Source: Nemesobacter sp965249045
Lineage (GTDB): Bacteria > Desulfobacterota_D > UBA1144 > Nemesobacterales > Nemesobacteraceae
Direction of reading: 5' to 3'
DNA length: 64,000 nucleotides
NCBI GenBank assembly: GCA_965249045.1
Contig: OZ252213.1
Coordinates: 744,001-808,000 of the forward strand
This document shows positions 1-8,336 of the stretch, piece by piece (positions within the stretch are counted from its first letter, which is position 1; each line of letters opens with the position of its first letter). Under the pieces are notes generated by a model that ran no database searches, was not told the DNA's origin, and saw nothing but the letters and a program-made list of their open reading frames with translations. The position numbers and the translations under genes were made by a program.

Positions 1-155
1 TTATACTCTTAGCCGTTACTTGTTGATAAGGAACCCGCCCTGTCGGGTCTCCGTTAATACAACACCCGTTCTAGGGAAATAAACGGTACGTCTAAATCCT
101 TATTGACAAGTAACAAGGCCCGACACCAATACACCTAGGGCCAAGGAGAGTTGTT

Positions 156-914
156 ATGAAAAGGATTATATCTTTATTGGTCGTATTGTTTTTTGTTGCT
201 AGTTGTGGTGGGGGAGATGGGGATTCAGAATCAGTGCTTGAACCTATGGAACCGGAAGTAATGGAACCAATTACTCCTGAACCGGAACCTATGGAACCGG
301 AAGAAGTAATCCCGGTAGATAATTTTGAAGTGTGTCCTAGCCCAGATGAGTTGACTAAGTTTGTCGATACTTTGATAACTGGAGATAGATTTGAAGTGGC
401 TCCAGTTCTAAGCTTTGCCGGTCAACCCACAGAGCATCAGAGAGAACTTGTTAGGGAGTCTGTATCGCTTTTAAATAGAGCGTTACCGGATGAATATGAC
501 ATCACTGAATCTGACGTGGATGTGGAAGGAAGTGATGGGGGAGCACTCCAAGTTCCGGAGGGCGAGATTTACATACAGTTTTTCCCTGAACAGACAGGCG
601 TTTCAGTGGGACTTGCTGTGGGAAGATACATAAGAATAATAGCAGGTCGAACCGAGACTTCCGCTGCTTTATACAAGTCCTACGTTCTCTTTACAGCACA
701 CGAGATCATGCACGTCTTAGGGTTTTCTGGACATATAAGCCTTCCAACCAATTCTATAATGATGGAGGGAGGTGACATTATCCGGCGTTTTGTGAATGAT
801 CGTGAATGGCCTAGAGAAGAAATACTGTCTGCTGTTGATGTATGGGGTATTAGGTATTTGTATGAAGACGTGGCAATAGCACCGGAAGAATGGTTAGAAA
901 GCAGGTGTGAATAA
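156..914 (+). CDS. Putative metzincin-like zinc metalloprotease lipoprotein
   Basis: A 252-residue protein with a lipoprotein signal: a short basic start, a hydrophobic stretch and a VASC lipobox with Cys17, so it is probably lipid-anchored after signal peptidase II cleavage. Residues 29-50 form a Pro/Glu/Met-rich linker with repeated MEPE-like units. The C-terminal half has a zinc-protease core: HEIMHVLGFSGH at residues 182-193 gives HExxHxxG, with a further His193. A possible Met-turn follows at 199-203 (NSIMM). In classic metzincins the third His follows the Gly by three residues; here it is four, so the exact family is unclear. The ATG follows a GGAGAG ribosome-binding site. Its substrate is unknown. 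The gene stands alone and is followed by a strong terminator. The protease call is an inference from the motif. Confidence 0.6.
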   Translation: MKRIISLLVVLFFVASCGGGDGDSESVLEPMEPEVMEPITPEPEPMEPEEVIPVDNFEVCPSPDELTKFVDTLITGDRFEVAPVLSFAGQPTEHQRELVRESVSLLNRALPDEYDITESDVDVEGSDGGALQVPEGEIYIQFFPEQTGVSVGLAVGRYIRIIAGRTETSAALYKSYVLFTAHEIMHVLGFSGHISLPTNSIMMEGGDIIRRFVNDREWPREEILSAVDVWGIRYLYEDVAIAPEEWLESRCE

Positions 915-938
915 TTAACCTCCCTGCCTCCTGAATAG

Positions 939-975
939 CCCCGGCAAGTTTAGACCACTTGTCGGGGTTTTTTAT
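939..975 (+). terminator. Rho-independent terminator after the lipoprotein gene
   Basis: An 11-bp stem, CCCCGGCAAGT paired with ACTTGTCGGGG (one G-T pair), around a 7-nt loop, followed directly by a run of six T. It ends the transcript of the metalloprotease-like lipoprotein. Confidence 0.85.
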
Positions 976-1004
976 TGCCTAACTTCCTCATATCTAAAGT
1001 TTTT

Positions 1005-1034
1005 TTGAACTTTTGGGGAATTTTTGGATATAAT
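1005..1034 (+). promoter_or_regulatory. Sigma-70-like promoter ahead of the two tRNA-like genes
   Basis: TTGAAC at 1005-1010 and a perfect TATAAT at 1029-1034 are separated by 18 nt. The predicted start near 1041 lies just before a strong hairpin (1051-1086) and the first tRNA-like gene. It could drive the tRNA pair or a very short hairpin RNA. Confidence 0.5.
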
Positions 1035-1050
1035 ATAGTATAGAAACAAT

Positions 1051-1090
1051 AAGCCCCCGCACCTTCAATAGAAAGTGCGGGGGCTTTCTT
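1051..1090 (+). terminator. Strong GC-rich hairpin, terminator-like
   Basis: AAGCCCCCGCAC (1051-1062) pairs perfectly with GTGCGGGGGCTT (1075-1086), followed by TTCTT. It reads as a terminator in both directions, yet it sits between a good promoter and a tRNA-like gene. It may instead be a leader stem or processing site for that tRNA. Confidence 0.6.
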
Positions 1091-1094
1091 GAAT

Positions 1095-1169
1095 GTCCCC
1101 GTAGCTCAAATGGAAAGAGCACTCTTTTAACGTAGGAGCAGGTTGCCAGTTCGAGTCTGGTCGGGGATG
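1095..1169 (+). tRNA. tRNA-like gene, anticodon reads AAC (Val)
   Basis: It folds into a cloverleaf. The acceptor is GTCCCCG with CGGGGAT, the D stem GCTC/GAGC with GG in the loop, the anticodon stem CTCTT/AGGAG, and the T arm GCCAG-TTCGAGT-CTGGT. The 7-nt anticodon loop TTAACGT gives AAC, which would read GUU valine codons. An A34 valine tRNA is unusual in bacteria, the discriminator is G, and no CCA is encoded, unlike the tRNA-Val at 38801. It may be acquired or degenerate. Confidence 0.6.
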
Positions 1170-1199
1170 TATTATCATTCCAACGCATATGGTAATAAA

Positions 1200-1270
1200 G
1201 CGGGTATAGTTTAACTGGTAAAACTGACTCTCCAAAAGTTATGATACGGGTTCGAGTCCCGTTACCCGCT
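1200..1270 (+). tRNA. tRNA-Trp-like gene (CCA anticodon)
   Basis: The acceptor is GCGGGTA with TACCCGC, the D stem GTTT/AAAC and the T arm ACGGG-TTCGAGT-CCCGT. The anticodon stem TGACT/AGTTA encloses CTCCAAA, the usual tRNA-Trp loop. Position 26 between the D and anticodon stems appears to be missing, the variable loop is only four bases, the discriminator is T, and CCA is not encoded. These oddities suggest a mobile or decaying tRNA. Confidence 0.65.
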
Positions 1271-1326
1271 TTATTATTTATCATCACTATCAATTACCCT
1301 TTTGTCAAGTATATTTTCTCTTTTGG

Positions 1327-2718
1327 CTAGTTATAGGGGTAATTGCCTATTTTTTCTATCTCGGAGTAGTCTTGCTGTTCCAGAGCCTCCCTTATAGCGG
1401 TCTCCATTATATGGTTTCTCAAAACGTACCTGGGATTAACGGAGTCCATGAGCTTTTTCCTCTTGAGGTCAGGAAACGAATTTTCCCCGAGCTCCCCGGC
1501 GTACTCACGGAACCACCGCCGCCATTGCTCCGAAGTTTCGGAGAGTTCTACGAGCCACGGATTTTCCCCGAAAGAGCCGTCGCGCCTTACCTCCGAGATA
1601 TTTCGAAAAAAGATATGGTAGTCCGTTTCGCATTCGGCGAGCATCCCGATAGTGTTTTCGATAAATCGCAGTGCTTCCTTTTTCTCCTTTTCGAAACCGA
1701 ACTTGCGCAGCATCAGTTCTCTGTAGGCTGCGGAGAACATTTTGTTGTAACTCTCAATCGCGTCCCGCGCCTGGTTTTCGTCCACGAGACCTTCCAGGCA
1801 TTTTACGAATCTCTCAAGGTTCCACCGCGCGATCGCGGGTTGGTTTCCGTAGCTGTACCTGCCAAAGTGATCCGAGTGGTTTGAAACGTGATCCCTGTCA
1901 AATGTCTCGAAAAATCCGTACGGTCCGTAATCAAGGGTGAGACCAGTTACGGACATGTTATCGGTATTCATTACGCCGTGGATGAAGCCGAAAGCCTGCC
2001 ACTTGGCGATCGTGACGGCTGTTTTTTCGGCCGTTGCGCGCAGAAAAAGTCCATAACCTTCCTTTGTCCGGCGGGGAATCTCGGGGTAGTGGCGGGCGAT
2101 TACGTAATCCGCGAGCGTCTGGATGTTTTCCTCCTGTCCCAGGTGATAAAAGCCTTCAAACGAACCGAAGCGCATGTGGGTCTCCGCGACCCGAAGTATC
2201 ATCGCGGCGGGTTCTTTGGTTTCCCTCTCGATTTTCTCTGTGCTACCCACTACGCAAAGCGCCCTTGTAGACGGAATCCCCAGATGATACAAGGCCTCAC
2301 TCCCGAGATACTCTCTTATGGAAGATCTGAGCGTGGCCCTTCCGTCAAAGCCCCTTGAGAATCTGGTCGCTCCGCACCCCTTGAGATGAAGGTCCCATCT
2401 GCGGTTTTGCTCATCAATTATCTGCCCGAGCAGAAGCGCTCTTCCGTCTCCAAGGTGCGGGTTATAGACACCGAACTGCCATCCGGCGTAGTACATCGCA
2501 AGGGGGTCTGAGCCAGCAAGGGGCCTTTTTCCGCATAGGTACTCGGCCAGGAGGGGTTTTTGTTTTTCGCCGGGGTCTATGCCCATCTGCTCGGCCAGGT
2601 TCTCATTGAACGCCACCATATGGGGGCTCTCAAACGCAACGGGGTCTTTTTTCTGGTAGAACCCGGGCGGTAGTTCCGCGTAGGCGTTTTCAAAGCGAAG
2701 GTTAGTTATTTTCCTCAT
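1327..2718 (-). CDS. selO: SelO/YdiU family protein adenylyltransferase
   Basis: A 463-residue member of the YdiU/SelO (UPF0061) pseudokinase family, which transfers AMP to Ser/Thr/Tyr residues of target proteins and has been linked to the oxidative stress response. Family signatures seen: an N-terminal segment with LPPGFYQKKDPV, GVYNPHLGDGRA (about residues 83-94), the segment with KGCGATRFSRGFDGRATLR (about 113-131), and MNTDNMSVTGLTLDYGPYGF, which holds the metal-binding Asn and Asp. Length is normal for the bacterial form. No selenocysteine-type C-terminus is seen. It stands alone, convergent with the tRNA-like genes and divergent from the small gene at 2849. Confidence 0.92.
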   Translation of the reverse strand: MRKITNLRFENAYAELPPGFYQKKDPVAFESPHMVAFNENLAEQMGIDPGEKQKPLLAEYLCGKRPLAGSDPLAMYYAGWQFGVYNPHLGDGRALLLGQIIDEQNRRWDLHLKGCGATRFSRGFDGRATLRSSIREYLGSEALYHLGIPSTRALCVVGSTEKIERETKEPAAMILRVAETHMRFGSFEGFYHLGQEENIQTLADYVIARHYPEIPRRTKEGYGLFLRATAEKTAVTIAKWQAFGFIHGVMNTDNMSVTGLTLDYGPYGFFETFDRDHVSNHSDHFGRYSYGNQPAIARWNLERFVKCLEGLVDENQARDAIESYNKMFSAAYRELMLRKFGFEKEKKEALRFIENTIGMLAECETDYHIFFRNISEVRRDGSFGENPWLVELSETSEQWRRWFREYAGELGENSFPDLKRKKLMDSVNPRYVLRNHIMETAIREALEQQDYSEIEKIGNYPYN

Positions 2719-2848
2719 TTCGGGGCATCCGCTGCCGCTTTGTTATCGGACTATATTAGCGGAAGACAAGGAGTCGGAAAAAATTCCCGCAGACGGGCGC
2801 AGGTACACGGCAGACCGATAAAGAAGTATAATGTTTCTTGGAGAGAGT

Positions 2849-3133
2849 ATGAAATACAGAAAAAACAAGATAAAAATCGAACATTCTATAATAAAAGGAC
2901 TCCGCCGTTTTCTTGAGGACAACATTTCGGGCCTTGACCACGTGACGGGAATCATCCCCGGTGAGATAAAGGTCGGTCGCGCCACGGGGGAGAACCTCGC
3001 GGTAAGCTACAAGTACAACACCCGAAGCGGGGCCAAGCTCATAGCGAGAAGCGGCACTTCGGTGCAGGAGGTGTTCATTATCACGAAGGACCCTGAGGAA
3101 CTCAAAACGGTTATAGAGCTTTCAGGCAAATGA
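2849..3133 (+). CDS. Small conserved protein, possibly DUF2103-like
   Basis: A 94-residue basic protein starting at an ATG preceded by GGAGAGAG. An upstream in-frame ATG at 2831 has no such site. It contains KIEHSIIKGLRRFLE, a central IPGEIKVGR and KYNTRSGAKLIARSG. The pattern of an early His-Ser followed by IPG resembles the predicted metal-binding DUF2103 family, but I cannot confirm this. Its 3' end overlaps the convergent dnaE 3' end by 12 bases. No function is assigned. Confidence 0.65.
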   Translation: MKYRKNKIKIEHSIIKGLRRFLEDNISGLDHVTGIIPGEIKVGRATGENLAVSYKYNTRSGAKLIARSGTSVQEVFIITKDPEELKTVIELSGK

Positions 3134-6100
3134 GCTTTCCCTGAGGGTCACCGCGCCTTCTCCGAGCAGCCCCTCCACGTTTTGTATGAGCTCATCCCTG
3201 AAGTCAACCTTACAGCTTCCTACCCTCAAAACGGCCTCTGAGCGGTTGGTTTTCATATCTATTATCACGGTTGAGTCTCCCGGGAATTTCTCGAGGATTT
3301 CTCTCAGGCTTGTTATGTTCTGCTCGTTTGCGGCTTCGCGGGTGATACTGATGCAGACCGCGGAGTTCGTTCTGGTTTCCTTGAGTGAAGAGATGTCGCT
3401 TGTGAGAAGACGTACTTTTTCATCCGAGATCTCGACCCTTCCCTTCACTATTACCGGTTCGACCTTCTGTTCTAAGAGCACTCGCGACCTCTGCAGGACA
3501 TCGTTAAAAACGATTGCTTCAGTGAATCCGTTTAGGTCTTCGAGGGTCAGATAACCGATAAAACTGGTTCCTTTCCTGGTGTTTTTGATCTCGATCGATC
3601 TCACCACCCCGGCGATTCTCACCTCAGAACCGTCTTTCGCCTGCTTTATGGATTCGGTGTCGTGGAGGGGGCTGTATTTTTCAAGCTCCGAAGAGTACTT
3701 TCGAAGCGGGTGGGATGATATGAAAAACCCGAGTACCTCAAGTTCGTTCTCAAGCCTGATGCGGTCGTCCCATGGCTCGCTTTCCTCAAGCGTCGGGGCG
3801 GTCACTGAATTTGGAAGGTCAAACAGCATTCCCTGCCCGTTTGTCGGCGTGTGATGTTTTATGGAGTTATAGTCGAGCAGAGACTCGCGGGAAGCAAACA
3901 ACCGCGCCCTGCTCGGTTCGAGGGAATCGAAAGCGCCCCCCATCACCAGGCTTTCAAACGCTTTTTTGTTAAGCTTTCTCGAATCCACCCTGGCACAGAA
4001 GTCGGTAACGGATTCGAATACCCCGTCTTTTTCCCTGGTTCTGACTATTTCCTCGACCAGACTGTCGCCGACGTATTTGATCGCGGTGAACCCGAACAGT
4101 ATTTTCCCATCTGAAACCGTAAACCCCGAGCAGCTGCGATTTATGTCCGGCTGCAGCACGTTGATTCCGAGTTTTCTGCACTCGGTTATGCCGGAGATCA
4201 CCTTGTCCACGTTATGTGCCTCGACGGACATGAAGGCTGCCATGAATTCCGCCGGGTAGTGCGACTTGAGGTAGGCCGTCTGGTAGGTAATCATGGCGTA
4301 GGCGGCGCTGTGGCTTTTGTTAAAGGAGTATTCGGCGAATTTCTCCAGAGTATTGAAAAGCTCGCCGGCTTTTTTGCGTTCGATGCCTTTTTTCTCGGCT
4401 CCCGTGAGAAACCTTTTGCGCTGGGCCCTCATTTCGCTTGATTTCTTTTTGCCCATCGCCCTTCGCAGAAGGTCCGCTTCCCCCATGGTAAAACCCGCAA
4501 GCTCGCTTGCCGTCTGCATTATCTGCTCCTGGTAAACGAAAAGGCCGTAGGTTCCCCCCAGTATTTCCCGAAGCGCCGGATGCGGGAAATCGACCTTTCC
4601 CCCTTTTTTTCTCAGGGTGAATTCCTCCGCCATGCCGCTGTCAAGAGGACCCGGGCGGTAAAGCGCGAGGGCGGCCGTTATGTCCTCAAATTCCGAGGGT
4701 CTGAGTTTCGCCAGAAGGTCTTTCATCCCCGCCGATTCAACCTGGAATATCCCCATGGTCGCGCCTTCACTGAGCAGAGTGTAGACCTTCGGATCATCAA
4801 GAGGAATTTTGTCCAGGTTGAACACTTCTTCGCTTTTTTCCTGGTTTTCCCGGACGTACTTTACCGCCTTGTCGATTATAGTGAGGGTTTTAAGGCCGAG
4901 GAAATCGAATTTCACGTAACCCAGCTTTTCTATGGAGCTCATGTCGAACTGGGTTACGATCTCGTCTTTGCTTCCCTTGTATAGGGGAATGTAATCGGCG
5001 ATCGGTTCGTTTGATATCACGATGCCCGCGGCGTGGGTCGAGGAATGACGCACCATGTTCTCAAGCGATTTCGCAAGTTCCACCACTTCAGCAAGCTGCT
5101 TGTTCTCGGAAAGACGATCCTTTATTTCCTTTACCTTGTTTACGGCTTCTTCTATGCTGAAAACCTTTCCCCGGAAAGAGGGAATCATTTTTGAGAGCCG
5201 GTCGACTTCTGAGTACGGAAGGCCAAGGACTCTTCCCACGTCCTTTATCACGGCTTTTGAGGACATGGTCCCGAAGGTGCCTATCTGGGCCACCTTGTCT
5301 GCGCCGTATTTCTCCGTCACGTATCTTATTATCTCGTCCCGGTGCTCCGCGCAGAAGTCAACGTCTATGTCGGGCATGCTTACCCTCTCCGGGTTCAAGA
5401 ACCTCTCAAAAATAAGCTTGTGCCTTATGGGGTCTATGGCTGTTATGCCGAGGGCATAGGCGACCAGGCTCCCAGCGGCGCTTCCCCGCCCCGGCCCCAC
5501 GGGAATATCGTTTTTCTTCGCGTGCAATATAAAGTCGGAAACCACGAGGAAATACGCGGAGAACCCCATCTTGCAGATGGTGTCAAGCTCCGAGTGAAGC
5601 CGCTGCCGGTAAATCTCGTGTGCCTCTTCGGGTATTTCGTTTTTGCGGAGTATTCTCTCGAGATTTTTGCCTGAGATCTCCCGGATGAATTCGTCAAGTG
5701 ACTTTCCCTCGGGAGGAACGTATTCGGGGAACCTGTACCCGTCGTTTTCGAATTCGAAGTCGCAGCGCTCAGAAATTCTCACCGACTCTTCGAGCGCGTT
5801 CTCAAACCCCTTCATGTCCCGGGCCATCTCCTCCCTTGTTTTCACGTAGAAGTCGTCACTTTGGAACCTCATTCTTTTCTGGTCCGCTACCATGCTTCCG
5901 GTCTGGATGCATAAAAGGGTGTCGTGCGATTTGTAATCTTCCCTGGTGAGAAAATGGCAGTCGTTGGTCGCCGCGAGCTTTATACCGAGGCGCTCGCCGA
6001 TTTTGCGAAGCCCCCTGTTAACCCTGCGCTGTTCCTCAAGGCCGATGGCCTGTACTTCAAGATAGTAGCGGTCCCCGAATATCTCCTTGTAGGTCGACGC

Positions 6101-6571
6101 GATTCTTACCTGCTCCTTTATGTCCTTTTTAAAAATGGCCTGGGAAAGTTCACTGCTCATGCACCCGGAGAGGACTATGAGTCCTTCATTGTGCTCAGAC
6201 AGCATTTCGTGGTCCACGCGCGGGCGACGGTAAAAACCCTCGAAGTATCCTCTCGTCACGAGCCTTGAGAGGTTCCTGTAACCCCGCTCGTTCATGCAGA
6301 GCACTGTGAGGTGGTAGTTTTTCCCGTCAGACGGTTTCTCAAGCTTAAGCGTGGGGGTTACGTAGAGCTCGCATCCTATTATGGGTTTTACTCCGCGGGC
6401 CTTCGCTTTTTCAAAAAACTCGTAGGCGCCGAAGAGGTTTCCGTGGTCTGTGACGGCAACGGCGGGCATGGAATGGTTCTCCGCCCTCTCGACCAGTTCG
6501 TCGAACTTTATCGAACCGTCAAGAAGCGAGTACTGCGAATGTAGATGTAGGTGAACGAAGGAGTCTGCCAT
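3122..6571 (-). CDS. dnaE: DNA polymerase III alpha subunit
   Basis: The replicative polymerase catalytic subunit, 1149 residues, normal for the DnaE1 type. It has an N-terminal PHP domain (HLHLHSQYSLLDGS, residues 7-20) and a polymerase core with GPGRGSAAGSLV. The catalytic motif PDIDVDF supplies Asp401 and Asp403, and KFDFLGLKTL the third acidic residue. A helix-hairpin-helix region follows, and a C-terminal OB fold (about residues 955-1010, VRIAGVVRSIEI). The C-terminal end is adapted for clamp and tau binding in the family. It is monocistronic on the minus strand, divergent from the CYTH-CHAD gene with a 134-base gap. Confidence 0.97.
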   Translation of the reverse strand: MADSFVHLHLHSQYSLLDGSIKFDELVERAENHSMPAVAVTDHGNLFGAYEFFEKAKARGVKPIIGCELYVTPTLKLEKPSDGKNYHLTVLCMNERGYRNLSRLVTRGYFEGFYRRPRVDHEMLSEHNEGLIVLSGCMSSELSQAIFKKDIKEQVRIASTYKEIFGDRYYLEVQAIGLEEQRRVNRGLRKIGERLGIKLAATNDCHFLTREDYKSHDTLLCIQTGSMVADQKRMRFQSDDFYVKTREEMARDMKGFENALEESVRISERCDFEFENDGYRFPEYVPPEGKSLDEFIREISGKNLERILRKNEIPEEAHEIYRQRLHSELDTICKMGFSAYFLVVSDFILHAKKNDIPVGPGRGSAAGSLVAYALGITAIDPIRHKLIFERFLNPERVSMPDIDVDFCAEHRDEIIRYVTEKYGADKVAQIGTFGTMSSKAVIKDVGRVLGLPYSEVDRLSKMIPSFRGKVFSIEEAVNKVKEIKDRLSENKQLAEVVELAKSLENMVRHSSTHAAGIVISNEPIADYIPLYKGSKDEIVTQFDMSSIEKLGYVKFDFLGLKTLTIIDKAVKYVRENQEKSEEVFNLDKIPLDDPKVYTLLSEGATMGIFQVESAGMKDLLAKLRPSEFEDITAALALYRPGPLDSGMAEEFTLRKKGGKVDFPHPALREILGGTYGLFVYQEQIMQTASELAGFTMGEADLLRRAMGKKKSSEMRAQRKRFLTGAEKKGIERKKAGELFNTLEKFAEYSFNKSHSAAYAMITYQTAYLKSHYPAEFMAAFMSVEAHNVDKVISGITECRKLGINVLQPDINRSCSGFTVSDGKILFGFTAIKYVGDSLVEEIVRTREKDGVFESVTDFCARVDSRKLNKKAFESLVMGGAFDSLEPSRARLFASRESLLDYNSIKHHTPTNGQGMLFDLPNSVTAPTLEESEPWDDRIRLENELEVLGFFISSHPLRKYSSELEKYSPLHDTESIKQAKDGSEVRIAGVVRSIEIKNTRKGTSFIGYLTLEDLNGFTEAIVFNDVLQRSRVLLEQKVEPVIVKGRVEISDEKVRLLTSDISSLKETRTNSAVCISITREAANEQNITSLREILEKFPGDSTVIIDMKTNRSEAVLRVGSCKVDFRDELIQNVEGLLGEGAVTLRESSFA

Positions 6572-6705
6572 CGCGGGGTTACAGCATTAGATTATACATT
6601 TTCCTTCGGTTTCATCCAGTGGCGACAGAAAATGACAACCGGGTCTTAGTCAAGTAGATTATATAGTCCGGTTGCAGACAAAACGGGTGGTTAAATCTTT
6701 ACTTC

Positions 6706-8235
6706 ATGTACGAGGAAACGGAGTTCAAGCTGTCTCTTTCGCCCGCCGTGGCGAGTCGGATTCTGCGTTATAAAGGGCTTAGGCCCCTTCGCAAGGGTCG
6801 TCGCGGGAAACGCCATCTTGTCAGTACCTATTTCGATACTCCCCGCCACTCACTTAGAAAATCAGACATAGTGCTTCGGGTGCGTGATAACGGCAAGGGC
6901 AGGGAGCAGACTGTAAAGGCGCCGTTTCGAGGTCTCGCGGGTCTTCAGAATTTCCGCGAATGGACCGTGCCTGCAAACGGCGACTGTCTGAATCTCTGCG
7001 CCGTTGACGATCCCGCGCTTGCGCGAGAGCTCTCCCGCCGGCATTATGAAAAGCGCCTTCGCCCTGTATTCACCACTGACTTTGAGCGTGAAGCGATCCA
7101 TATCAAGACCCGTGGAACGGAGTTCGAACTCGCCGTAGACCAGGGAGTGATTCACGCGGAGACGCACGAGGGACGCGTGGAGGAGCGTATCTGCGAAGCG
7201 GAATTCGAACTGCTCTCCGGTGACCCCGCGCGAATGTTCGATATAGCGCTTGAACTCTGCGAAGCTTACGATATACGCCTCGGCCATCTTACCAAAGCGC
7301 AGCGGGGCTACGCCCTTGCGAGGCCCGCGCTTCGACCCAGACCCCTTAAGGCCCCGAAAGTTGCGCTCGCAGAAGAGATGAGCGTGGGAGAGGCGTTTAA
7401 TTTCATTATCGGGGGCGCACTTGAGCACATGTTCGCAAACGAGGTTCCGACCCTTGAGGGAAAGGCTGAAGGGGTTCACCAGACAAGAGTAGCGATGAGA
7501 CGGATACGCGCCGCGCTTCGCGCTTTTAAGAGAGTACTTCCCTATGACAAGAGAAAGGCGTTTAACGGAGAGTTCCGCTGGTTCCGGCAGCGCCTGGCTC
7601 CGGCCCGCGACTGGCAGGTGTTTTTGAGCGAGACGCTTCCAAAGATATCCGCAAGTGTGCCCGAGCAGGAAGAAGTGATAAACCGCCTCAGGCGTATCGC
7701 GCGCGCCGAGCGCCGCCGCGCCGTTGGGGACGCGGCCGCTTATCTTGAGAGCCGCCGCTACGCCCGTCTGCTGCTTCAGTTCGAACGCTGGATCGCGTCT
7801 GTAGAAAAGGAAATCGGCTCAAAGACTTTCGGCGAGCCCATAAAGCCGTTTGCCAAGAATGTGCTTCGAAGAACATGGTGCTATTTTCTCGAGGATACGA
7901 GACCTCTTTCGCGTCTTCCGGACGAGGATCTTCACGAAGTCAGAAAGCGCGGGAAAAAAGCCCGCTACGCTACGCAGTTTTTCAGTTCGCTTTGGAGCGG
8001 TCCCCAAGTCGAACCCTTCATGAAGCTCATGGGGCGCTTTCAGGACAGCCTCGGAAAGACAAACGACGCTATAGTCGCGCGGCACATCCTGGCGGCGATT
8101 AAGCCTGGGAGGCTTGATCCTTCTGTAATCGGCCTTGCACAGGAATGGTCGCAGTCCCGGGTTGCGAAGTGCCTTCGCCTCGCGCAGCCGCAATGGAGAC
8201 GCCTGCGGAAACTTGAGCCGTTCTGGGAGGAATGA
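6706..8235 (+). CDS. CYTH and CHAD domain protein (inorganic triphosphatase-like)
   Basis: A 509-residue fusion. The N-terminal CYTH domain (about residues 1-205) has the hallmark ExExK as ETEFK at residues 4-8 and alternating charged strands that form the triphosphate tunnel. Known relatives hydrolyse inorganic triphosphate. The C-terminal CHAD domain (about 225-500) is rich in conserved His/Arg helices, for example VHQTRVAMRRIRAALR and DLHEVRKRGKKARYA. CHAD domains bind polyphosphate. The gene lies directly upstream of ppk1 and ppx, which makes a polyphosphate role very likely. Codon use is rich in CGC/CTT, as in the two genes after it. Confidence 0.88.
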   Translation: MYEETEFKLSLSPAVASRILRYKGLRPLRKGRRGKRHLVSTYFDTPRHSLRKSDIVLRVRDNGKGREQTVKAPFRGLAGLQNFREWTVPANGDCLNLCAVDDPALARELSRRHYEKRLRPVFTTDFEREAIHIKTRGTEFELAVDQGVIHAETHEGRVEERICEAEFELLSGDPARMFDIALELCEAYDIRLGHLTKAQRGYALARPALRPRPLKAPKVALAEEMSVGEAFNFIIGGALEHMFANEVPTLEGKAEGVHQTRVAMRRIRAALRAFKRVLPYDKRKAFNGEFRWFRQRLAPARDWQVFLSETLPKISASVPEQEEVINRLRRIARAERRRAVGDAAAYLESRRYARLLLQFERWIASVEKEIGSKTFGEPIKPFAKNVLRRTWCYFLEDTRPLSRLPDEDLHEVRKRGKKARYATQFFSSLWSGPQVEPFMKLMGRFQDSLGKTNDAIVARHILAAIKPGRLDPSVIGLAQEWSQSRVAKCLRLAQPQWRRLRKLEPFWEE

Positions 8236-8336
8236 ACAGTGAGCCCAGCTTTTCACATGACGGGTAATTATGTAAACTCAGAAATTGGGTGTGAGGACGC
8301 TTGTACGCGGCATATTATGATCTTGGGAGGTTCTAA

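Noticed and set aside
994..1293. A 99-residue minus-strand reading frame across the tRNA-like genes
   Set aside because: Its sequence (GNGTRTR and similar) is the familiar false protein produced by reading tRNA genes backwards.
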